Origin: Closterium sp. Naga37s-1
Lineage: Eukaryota > Streptophyta > Zygnematophyceae > Desmidiales > Closteriaceae
Assembly: GCA_947471745.1 (NCBI GenBank)
Contig: CANJKZ010000092.1
Coordinates: 2,294,001-2,358,000 of the forward strand
DNA length: 64,000 bases
Direction of reading: 5' to 3'
Positions 48,001 through 54,740 of the stretch are shown here, piece after piece (positions within the stretch are counted from its first letter, which is position 1; the number at the start of each line of letters is the position of its first letter). The position numbers and the translations under genes were made by a program. Under the pieces are notes generated by a model. The model worked only from the letters and a program-made list of their open reading frames with translations, ran no database searches and had not been told where the DNA came from.

Positions 48001-49737
48001 TGGGTATGTAACGCACTTACTTGTGGTACCAACCATATGGGTAAGTATCGCACTTACTATTGGTACCAACCATATGGGTAAGTAAAGCACTTACTCTTGG
48101 TACCAACCATATGGGTAAGTAACGCACTTACTCGTGGTACCAACCATATGGGCAAGTAACACACATTCTCGTGGTACCAACGATATGAGTAGGTAACGCA
48201 CTTACTCGTAATACCAACTATATGGGTAAGTAACGCATTTGCTCGTGGTACCAACCATATGGATAAGCAACGCACTTGCTCGTGGTACCAACCATATGGG
48301 TAAGTACCGTCCTTACTCGTGCTACCAGCCATATCAGTAAATTACGCCCTTACTCGTGGTACCAACTATATGGGTAAGTAACGCACTTACTCGTGGTACC
48401 AACCATATGGGTAAGTAACGCACTTTCTTGTGGTACCAACCATATAGGTAAGTAACGCAATTACTCGTGGTACCAACCATAGAGGTAAGTAACGCACTTA
48501 CTATTTGTACCAAAGAAATGGATAAATAATGCACTTACTTTTGGTACCAACCAAATGGGTAAGTAACACACTTACTCTTGGTACCAACCATATGGGTAAG
48601 TAACGCACTTAATCTTGGTACCAACCATATCGGTAAGTGACGCACTTTCTCTTGGTACCAACCATATGGGTAAGTAACGCACTTAGTCATGGTACCAAGC
48701 ATATGGGTATGTAACGCACTTACTATCGGTACCAACCAAATGGGTAAGTAAAGCACTTACTCTTGGTACCAACCATATGGGTAAGTAACGCAGTTACTCT
48801 TGGTAACAACCAAATGGGTAAGTAACCCACTTACTATTGGTACCAACCATATGGGTAAGTAACGCACTTACTCGTGGTACCAACCATATGTGCAAGTAAC
48901 ACACATTCTCGTGGTACGAACCATATGGGTAGTTAACGCACTTACTCGTGGTACCAACTATATGGGTAAGTAACGCACTTGCTCGTGGTACCATCCATAT
49001 GGGTAAGTAACGTCCTTAATCGTGCTACCAGCCATATGGGTAAGTAACGCCCTTACTCGTGGTACCAACCATATGGGTAAGTAACGCACTTACTCGTGGT
49101 ACCAACCATATAGGTAAGTAACGCAATTACTCGTGGTACCAACCATATGGGTAAGTAGCGCCCCTACTCGTGGTACCAACCCTATGGGTAAGTAACGCAC
49201 TTACTCGTGGTACCAACTATATAGGTAAGCAACGCACTTACTATTGGTACAAAACAAATGGATAAGTAACACACTTTCTCTTGGTACCAACCATATGGGT
49301 AAGTAACGCTTTTAATATTGGTACCAACCATATCTGTAAGTGACGCACTTTCTCTTGGTACCAACCATATGGGTAAGTATCGCACTTACTATTGGTACCA
49401 ACCAAATGGGTAAGTAATGCACTTACTCTTGGTACCAACCACATGGGTAAGTAACGCACTTACTATTGGTACCAACCATATGGGTAAGTAACGCAATTAC
49501 TCGTGGTACCAACCATATGGGTAGAAAACGCACTTACTCTTGGTACCAACCATATGGGTATGTAACGCACCTAGTCTTGGTACCAACCAAATGGGTAAAT
49601 AACGCACTTACTCGTGGTACCAACCATATGGTTTAGTAACACACATACTCGTGGTACCAACCATATGGGTAGGAAACGCACTTACTCTTGGTACCAACCA
49701 TATGGGTAATTAACGCACTTACTCGAGGTACCAACCA

Positions 49738-50370
49738 GATAGGTGACTGACAACCTTACCCGGGGTACCAACCATATGGGTAAGTAACGCACTTACAATT
49801 GGTACCAACCATATGGGTAAGTAACGCAATTACTCGTGGTACCAACCATATGGGTAGAAAACGCACTTACTATTGGTACCAACCATATGGGTATGTAACG
49901 CACTTAGTCTTCGTACCAACCAAATAGGTAAATAACGCACTTACTCGTGGTACCAACCATATGGTAAGTAACACACATACTCGTGGTACCAACCATATGG
50001 GTAGGAAACGCACTTACTCTTGGTACCAACCATATGGGTACCAACCACGAGTAAGGGCGTTAATTACCCATATGGTTGGTACCAAGAGTAAGTGCGTTTC
50101 CTACCCATATGGTTGGTACCACGAGTATGTGTGTTACTAAACCATATGGTTGGTACCACGAGTAAGTGCGTTATTTACCTATTTGGTTGGTACGAAGACT
50201 AACTGCGTTACATACCCATATGGTTGGTACCAAGAGTAAGTGCGTTTTCTACCCATATGGTTGGTACCACGAGTAATTGCGTTACTTACCCATATGGTTG
50301 GTACCAATAGTAAGTGCGTTACTTACCCATATGGTTGGTACCCCGGGTAAGGTTGTCAGTCACCTATCTG
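49738..50370. repeat. Large imperfect inverted repeat at the array flip
   Basis: The array reads in one direction up to about 50040 and as its reverse complement from there on. The left arm, about 49738-50040, is matched in inverted order by the right arm, about 50045-50370. Paired rare units include ATGGTTTAGTAAC-type, GTAGGAAACGC, GTAGAAAACGC, AGTCTTCGTACC and the atypical GACTGACAACCTTACCCGGGG segment (about 49745-49765, its complement at about 50341-50361). The arms differ at scattered bases. The switch lies around CATATGGGTACCAACCACGAG, where the CATATG and GGTACC palindromes overlap. It could be a real inversion or palindromic duplication, or an assembly or library fold-back artefact. 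Confidence 0.85.
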
Positions 50371-50475
50371 GTTGGTACCTCGAGTAAGTGCGTTAATTAC
50401 CCATATGGTTGGTACCAATAGTAAGTGCGTTACTTACCCATATGGTTGGTACCCCGGGTAAGGTTGTCAGTCACC
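50041..50475 (-). repeat. 37-bp satellite, inverted array, proximal part
   Basis: About 12 units lie in the opposite orientation to the main array, running from the flip to the truncated end of the copia element. The segment holds two complements of the unusual CCCGGG-containing unit (about 50340-50369 and 50449-50475). The second is cut in mid-unit after GTCAGTCACC, where unrelated GC-rich sequence begins. Confidence 0.93.
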
Positions 50476-51083
50476 ACAGCCAGCGCCCCTGCCGACTTCT
50501 CCCCTGTGGTCGGCTTCCCTGCCGACTGCTCGGTCACCGACTGCTCCTTGGTCGGCTTGGCTACTGCCTGCTCCCCTGTCGGTTGCTAACTTGCCGCTGT
50601 CCCCTTTGACGATCTCACCACCGTCGGCTTTACCTCGGCCTGCTCCTCTCCTGCCGGCGTCGAATTCACTCTCTCGTCGACTTGCTGGACGTCACGTCGG
50701 CCACCGGCGATGCTCTTGGCCGGCGCCACAGGCGACGCCCCACTTCTCCCCTCATCGCCGGAGGCCGACATCGGAGTCAGTCCATGCAGGTCGGCCACGA
50801 GGGGAGGGGCAGGGGGTGCCGGGGGAGGGGAAGGAGGACGGACAACCTCGGCGTCCTCATCAGCAAGCTCACCGACGTCGGCGAGCAGAGGCAGCGTCGC
50901 CGCCGAGGTGTCCGTCGGCGGGGTGGTCGGCGCCCGTCCTGACGCCGGCCCGTGCTCTGACGTCCACACCTCCAGCGACAAGTTCTCGTAGAACACCATG
51001 TCTGACGTGTTGACCACCCGGTTGTCGGCGATGTCGAGGAGCTCCCAACCATTGCTCTCCTCTGACACGCCGAGGAGAAGGCC
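50476..51083 (-). pseudogene. copia integrase C-terminal region and downstream linker (truncated)
   Basis: The frame is the same as the integrase core. It follows an in-frame TAG (51047-51049) that separates KLQPKAR from GLLLGVSEESNGWELLD. This is the usual copia stretch after the integrase core, in which a conserved Lys/Arg-rich turn leads to the G-x-S-x-E-S-x-G motif and then ...NRVVNTSDMVFYEN. After that come about 130 residues rich in Pro, Ala, Thr and Glu with no recognisable fold, typical of the linker before copia reverse transcriptase. A second in-frame TAG (50586-50588) follows, and the frame stays open to the satellite junction with a Lys/Pro/Thr/Gln-rich tail. Reverse transcriptase never begins. 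The open piece between the two TAGs is 50586-51046. Confidence 0.7.
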
Positions 51084-51716
51084 CTACCTGGCCTTCGGCT
51101 GCAGTTTTCCACCACGCTGCTGCTCAGGGACCAAGAACTGTGCCATGCAGCCCCACACCTGTGCCAGCAACAAGTCGGGCTTCTTCCCGGTAAGCAGATG
51201 GTACAGTGTTGTCCCCGGTGGCAGCGTCGACCTCTCAAGGCAGTTGCGGACCCAGACGGCCTGCCACAGAGCAAGGTGCCACCAGTGGTGTTGCACACCC
51301 ATGTGCAGCAGCATCGTCCGCACCGACTCCACCGCCATCCTCATCTCCCGCTCTGCCATGCCGTTTTGCTGCGGGGTGTACGGGCAGGTCAGGTCGTGGA
51401 CTATCCCCTTGCCATCCACGATGTCGGTGAACTTCTTCCCGAGGAACTCCCCTCCCCGGTCAGAGCGCAGCATCAACACCGACTTCTTCGTTTCCGCCAG
51501 CCACTGCACGAACTCCTCCAGCACATCCGACTTCTTGGCGACCGGCCTCACCCACACGTAGCGGGTCTTGCGGTCCTTCAGCAGCAAGAAGTAAAGGCAG
51601 CCACGCTGAACGGCCCGCACAGGTCGATGTGCACGACTGCCAGCACGTTGTCGGCGTCGGAGCCTTGGTCGCGGATGGTGTGTCGCGCCAGCTTCCCGCC
51701 GACATACGAGACACAC
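51084..51716 (-). pseudogene. copia integrase catalytic core
   Basis: Residues from about 40 of this frame form a retroviral-type integrase core: YFLLLKDRKTRYVWV, then LRSDRGGEF with Asp86, then CPYTPQQNGMAERE with Glu122. The last Asp and Glu are about 35 residues apart, as in DD35E enzymes, and the spacing and PQQNG-x-AER signature are those of copia. The first catalytic Asp lies in HIDLCGPF, which is in the neighbouring frame (about 51625-51640), so the domain is split by a -1 break near 51615. The first 40 residues of this frame are out-of-frame translation and not protein. The sequence then reads VWGCMAQFLVPEQQ, typical of the copia integrase C-terminal side, to a TAG. Confidence 0.85.
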
Positions 51717-51943
51717 GGTGAGTCAGCGCCAGACGCCGACTTGAGGTCCAGCCCAATGGCGACCTCGTGCTTCGCCGAGCTCTGGATGGTATCCATGGCG
51801 ACGTGCGTGAGCCTCGCATGTAGTCTGTCCGGGGTCGACTTTGTCGCCGAGACTATCGCCCTCATGGCCACCACATCCGTTATGGGCGACGTCGACTTCG
51901 CCGAGCAAGGACGCAGGTCGGTGCAGAGGACCTGGCCAGTGTA
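51578..51943 (-). pseudogene. copia pre-integrase (zinc-binding) segment
   Basis: This middle frame continues the polyprotein between protease and integrase core. It contains LHARLTHVAM, matching the H-x-RL-x-H element of the GAG-pre-integrase region, then SPCVSYVGGKLARHTI, and finally VVHIDLCGPF, the start of the integrase core with its first catalytic Asp. The usual C-x2-C pair before G-K is reduced to one Cys here (C-V-S-Y), so the zinc site looks damaged. A +1 shift near 51940 joins it to protease and a -1 shift near 51615 joins it to the integrase core. The open segment upstream of the first Met has no stop as far as the break. Confidence 0.7.
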
Positions 51944-53492
51944 GGAGCGCGTCGGGGATCAGCACTTGCTTCCCGGCCTTCCCTTGCAAGGCGACCGTGC
52001 CCCGACCCTGGACGTCTTGCAGAGCCCCGTTGAAGCCACGCACGTGCTTCACGTCACCGCTCGGCTGTAGGTCGACGAAGACCTCTTTCGTCCCCATCAA
52101 GTGGTGGGAGCAACCACCATCGAGCAAAACTATCGCCGGGTTGGCCTGCACGGCTGCCGCCATCGCCTGGAAGTCCTCGCCAGCCTCCGGCGCCAACGAG
52201 ACAATCGGCTCCACGACGCCGACCAGCGAGCACGATGCCTCCTTCTCGTCTCGCCCTTTGCCGCCAGCAGAGGAGTCGGCGTCCTTCGCCGGGGTCGACG
52301 ACTTGGTCGACTGCTTCTCCTTGCGCGGCTGGTTTCTGCTTCGACGGGGACGACGGCTGCCAGACCTCCCGCGGCCTCCCTTGGCGTCATCGTCGTCGGA
52401 GTCACTGTGGTCGGGGCACTCAAAGGAGAGGTGGTCGCGGTCGCCGCACAGCCAGCACTCCCTACGTCGACTTCCTCCTCTACGACCGCTATCTTTGGCC
52501 GACTTCTTCTTGTCGGCGTCCGTGGTCGACTTCCAGCCACTGCTACTACCGCCGCCAAACTGCCTACGCTGCCCAGGTTGACCACCTTGCTTCACCGGGG
52601 CGACGTAGTTCACCTGCGCCAGGAGCTCCGAGGGCCGCTCAGCTTCCTGCATCGCCTCATCCTGCAGGATGTACGAGGTAAGAGAATCTTCGTTGAGTAT
52701 CGCCCTAGTACTCGGTGCCAACGACAGTCGTTTCAGCAGGTTGTAGTTGCTTGTAAGCCCTTTGATAACGTTCGTGAGGTACGACGCCGTCGAGTAGTGC
52801 ACGCCGGCCATCCTCATGGTGGCGATAATTCGCCGAGCCCTGTTGCAGTAGTCAGTCGACGTCTCCTCTTCGCCAATCCGTATGTGCGACAGCTGCTCCT
52901 CAAGCTGGCCGATGTACAGGTCGTCGATAACCTGGTACGTCGACTCGATGAAGTGCCATGCCCGGTGGCCGGCGTCGAGGTACTCCCTGCACGACTTCAA
53001 GGCAATCTGAACGCCCAGAAACCAGCACCGCGAGATGACCGTGAAGGTCAGCAACTGCACGGCACGAAACTCCACACGCAAGTCAGGGTAGTGTGCCTCC
53101 GGCGTCGCCACAGTGCCCCTGGCGAAGCCGATCAGCCCGGCCATCTCCAGCTGGGGCTCGATGGCTTCCTTCCAGGTGAGGATATCAGGTCGACCAACAA
53201 GCAGGGGGGTGACCGAGATCCTGTTCGGCGTAAATTTGAAGTAGCCGTAGCTCGGTGCAATCCCTCCCGCTGTCACGTGGGTCGCCGTCATCGGCGACAA
53301 ACTGCTTCGTCGACCTCCAACGTCGCCTTGTGAGGAGCCTGCAGTCGCCGACGACCGCATCCCTCTCGCCTGAACGCCGCCGACTTCATCGGCGTGTATC
53401 ACACCTCGCTGCCTTGACGTGCCTCCCACACTGCTGCCGACTTGGTCACCACCGGCGTTGTTTCCCACGTCCACGCCGCCCTTGGTGTTCAC
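51723..53492 (-). CDS. copia Gag and protease
   Basis: The ORF has 589 codons. Residues about 1-75 are low-complexity Gly/Ser. Residues about 80-300 are the copia Gag region (UBN2-like: LTWKEAIEPQLEMAGLIGFA, later GEEETSTDYCNRARRI and LTNVIKGLTSNYNLLKRL). Residues 346-359 form a zinc knuckle, C-x2-C-x4-H-x4-C (CWLCGDRDHLSFEC), inside Arg/Ser/Asp-rich sequence. The copia protease motif LLDGGCSHHLMG is at residues 456-467 with catalytic Asp458. Homology stops near residue 516 (about 51944), and the last 70 residues are out-of-frame translation after a frame break. The GTG at 53492 is probably not the native start: the frame is open further upstream to a TGA at 53565-53567, beyond which a 26-codon coiled-coil-like piece begins with ATG. 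Expected roles are virion-like particle assembly and polyprotein cleavage. Confidence 0.85.
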   Translation of the reverse strand: MNTKGGVDVGNNAGGDQVGSSVGGTSRQRGVIHADEVGGVQARGMRSSATAGSSQGDVGGRRSSLSPMTATHVTAGGIAPSYGYFKFTPNRISVTPLLVGRPDILTWKEAIEPQLEMAGLIGFARGTVATPEAHYPDLRVEFRAVQLLTFTVISRCWFLGVQIALKSCREYLDAGHRAWHFIESTYQVIDDLYIGQLEEQLSHIRIGEEETSTDYCNRARRIIATMRMAGVHYSTASYLTNVIKGLTSNYNLLKRLSLAPSTRAILNEDSLTSYILQDEAMQEAERPSELLAQVNYVAPVKQGGQPGQRRQFGGGSSSGWKSTTDADKKKSAKDSGRRGGSRRRECWLCGDRDHLSFECPDHSDSDDDDAKGGRGRSGSRRPRRSRNQPRKEKQSTKSSTPAKDADSSAGGKGRDEKEASCSLVGVVEPIVSLAPEAGEDFQAMAAAVQANPAIVLLDGGCSHHLMGTKEVFVDLQPSGDVKHVRGFNGALQDVQGRGTVALQGKAGKQVLIPDALLHWPGPLHRPASLLGEVDVAHNGCGGHEGDSLGDKVDPGQTTCEAHARRHGYHPELGEARGRHWAGPQVGVWR

Positions 53493-53564
53493 CGGTCGAG
53501 GAGAGGCAGGCCGAGAAAGGTGCTCCGTCGGCCATACGGTGCGGAGTCCAGCCTCGACGATCGC

Positions 53565-53645
53565 TCAGGGAATTGCTCCATACTCCTGGGCCTCATAGCG
53601 TCTCCTCGCATCCTCTAGCTGTGCTTCCAGGGTGTCCACCACCAT
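53565..53645 (-). CDS. Short ORF, probable original N-terminus of copia Gag
   Basis: An ATG at 53645 opens 26 codons (MVVDTLEAQLEDARRRYEAQ and six more residues) ending in TGA. It is in the same frame as the Gag ORF that follows. The heptad-like Leu/Ala spacing and charged composition suggest a short coiled coil, as found at the start of some copia Gag proteins. The TGA may be a nonsense mutation or the trace of a one-base indel. Alternatively it is a genuine upstream ORF in the leader. Confidence 0.4.
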   Translation of the reverse strand: MVVDTLEAQLEDARRRYEAQEYGAIP

Positions 53646-53765
53646 GGTGACTATCGCACAGCTGCCAGCCTACGAACACGAATTTGGTAAGTGACAACTA
53701 TGTCGACCTGACTGAAATGTAAGTCGTGTGCCGTCCACGCTCACCTCACCATGCGGAGATAACTC
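53646..53765 (-). other. copia 5' leader between LTR and gag
   Basis: These 120 bp lie between the inner LTR edge and the first ATG. The primer-binding site should start here, next to the LTR, but I do not recognise the common plant initiator-tRNA-Met type (TGGTATCAGAGC). The sequence just inside the LTR on the minus strand is GAGTTATCTCCGCATGG. A divergent site or an internal-tRNA primer is possible. No ORF or other feature is seen. Confidence 0.4.
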
Positions 53766-54740
53766 TATCAACGGGAGCTAGACTACGGGCTAGGCACGGG
53801 GTAGGAGGGATCTCTGCGTTCGTTCACCTTGTCGTTCTCTAGCACTTGTGCGTTCACAGGGCAAAACTGCAGGAGTTTCATTAGCAAAAGTTGAGAACAA
53901 TGATAGCAAAACATTGGCATGAAAGACTACATCAGACCTAGCAAAGTTGCTGATCGACTTCCAGGGCAGCACGGTCGACCGTGTGCCAGCACGACTTGGT
54001 CGACCGCGCTCCAGCAGAGCAAAGTTGCAGCTTGCCAACATTTCAAGTCCATGGTGTGCCAACGCTGCAGCAAGTTGGCTGCACAGCGTTGCATCCGCAG
54101 GACAATGGTGCACCTGCTTCGCAGGTGCATGCAGCTGGTTGGTGCACTTCTCCTTGTCACGTGCACAGCGCAGACGCCCAGCTCAACTCCATGCTAGTGA
54201 CGGCGCCCACCAGCCACGTCGACCTCGGGATACCACCACCGAGGTCGGTCTCGCCCCTACCACCTGGGCGACCATCGCACTCCTCCGCAGAACCTTGTCA
54301 CCCAGGTAACCTGATCGACCGGGCAACCACCACGTCGACCAGCTGCTTCGTTGTGTGTCCGTCGACCTCCCAAGTCGACGACCACCTTCAGTCGACCAGA
54401 CCAGGTCGACCACACCCTTGGTCGACTAGCTCCAGGTCGACAACCCACCTGGTCGACCCACTTCAGGTCGACCAGCACACCTGTTAGCCGACCACACCAA
54501 GTCGGCTTCCCCTGGTCGGCGTCACCCAAGTCGACGCCCTCTACTTGTCGACCTCCCAAGTCGACCAGCCAAAGTTGGCGCCCTCCCCAAAGTCGGCGCC
54601 CTTGCAGTGGCCCCCGTGCAGGTCGACCAGACCCGTCGACCAGCTCCCCCACTGCTGCAGGTTGGTTGCACTCCACACACCCGACCACGAAGTCGGCTCC
54701 GCCCAAGTGAGGACGGGGCCAAGAACAACTCCCGTTGACA
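53766..54740 (-). repeat. copia 5' LTR (975 bp)
   Basis: On the minus strand the segment begins TGTCAACGGGAG at 54740 and ends CTCCCGTTGATA at 53766. These ends are a 12-bp terminal inverted repeat with one mismatch, a CA to TA change at the inner end consistent with C-to-T decay. The outer end abuts satellite exactly, and gag starts about 120 bp after the inner end, as expected of a 5' LTR. With only one LTR in the window the boundaries rest on the terminal repeat, the satellite junction and the position relative to gag. ORFs on either strand here show no recognisable domain. I found no convincing TATA box. Confidence 0.7.
54213..54640. repeat. GTCGAC-rich cluster in the copia LTR
   Basis: About 15 copies of the palindrome GTCGAC occur in about 420 bp, mostly as (A/T/C)GGTCGACC-like or AAGTCGAC elements, with GTCGGC variants between them. 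Chance expectation is about 0.1 copies. Spacing is irregular (about 10-30 bp), so it is not a simple tandem repeat. It lies in the part of the LTR next to its outer end (U3 by position), where promoter elements normally sit. It could be repeated binding sites or a product of local duplication. Confidence 0.7.

Larger units (their letters stand above)
1..50040 (+). repeat. 37-bp satellite, main array (about 1,350 units)
   Basis: The whole stretch is a head-to-tail array with a strict 37-bp period. A typical unit starts GGTACCAACC, continues ATATGGGTAAGT, then AACGC, then ACTTACTCTT. Each unit holds a GGTACC palindrome (often extended to TTGGTACCAA), a CCATATGG palindrome, and a perfect inverted repeat GTAAGT / ACTTAC around the 5-nt spacer AACGC. 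Units differ from each other at several positions and occasional 1-3 nt indels break the phase. Because 37 is 1 modulo 3, the minus strand shows many overlapping ORFs of 61-221 codons with a 37-residue period (Trp/Tyr/Pro rich). These are by-products of the period, not genes. I see no other gene, tRNA or rRNA in the stretch. A centromeric, subtelomeric or heterochromatic satellite is possible; the sequence does not say which. Confidence 0.97.
50476..54740 (-). mobile_element. Ty1/copia-type LTR retrotransposon, 3'-truncated and decayed
   Basis: The sequence switches from AT-rich satellite to GC-rich DNA encoding, right to left, a 5' LTR, gag with one CCHC zinc knuckle, a copia protease and an integrase. 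That order (integrase before reverse transcriptase) is diagnostic of copia. Reverse transcriptase, RNase H and the 3' LTR are absent, because the left end stops at satellite in the linker after integrase. The reading frame has a +1 break near 51940, a -1 break near 51615, two in-frame TAG codons (51047-51049 and 50586-50588) and a TGA near the gag start (53565-53567). The right end is a clean TGTCAAC (minus strand) against satellite at 54740/54741. No target-site duplication can be recognised because the other end is lost. GTCGAC and GTCGGC hexamers are strikingly frequent throughout. Confidence 0.88.

Noticed and set aside
1-50040. Hundreds of minus-strand ORFs of 61-221 codons encoding a 37-residue Trp/Tyr/Pro-rich repeat
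   Set aside because: A 37-bp period shifts frame by one each unit, so any frame lacking a stop stays open for multiples of 37 codons. ORFs overlap in all frames with the same peptide in different phases and stop wherever a TAG or TAA variant occurs. No codon-level conservation is visible.
1-50040. CRISPR array
   Set aside because: Units are contiguous 37-bp repeats with no unique spacers of constant length, and the context is eukaryotic retrotransposons.
50586-53333. Long plus-strand ORFs across the copia element (up to 410 codons)
   Set aside because: They are GC-rich antisense shadows of the minus-strand gag-pol frames and show no recognisable domain.
53919-54710. ORFs on both strands in the copia LTR (up to 168 codons)
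   Set aside because: They are low-complexity readings of the GTCGAC-rich LTR, overlap in several frames and match no family I know.
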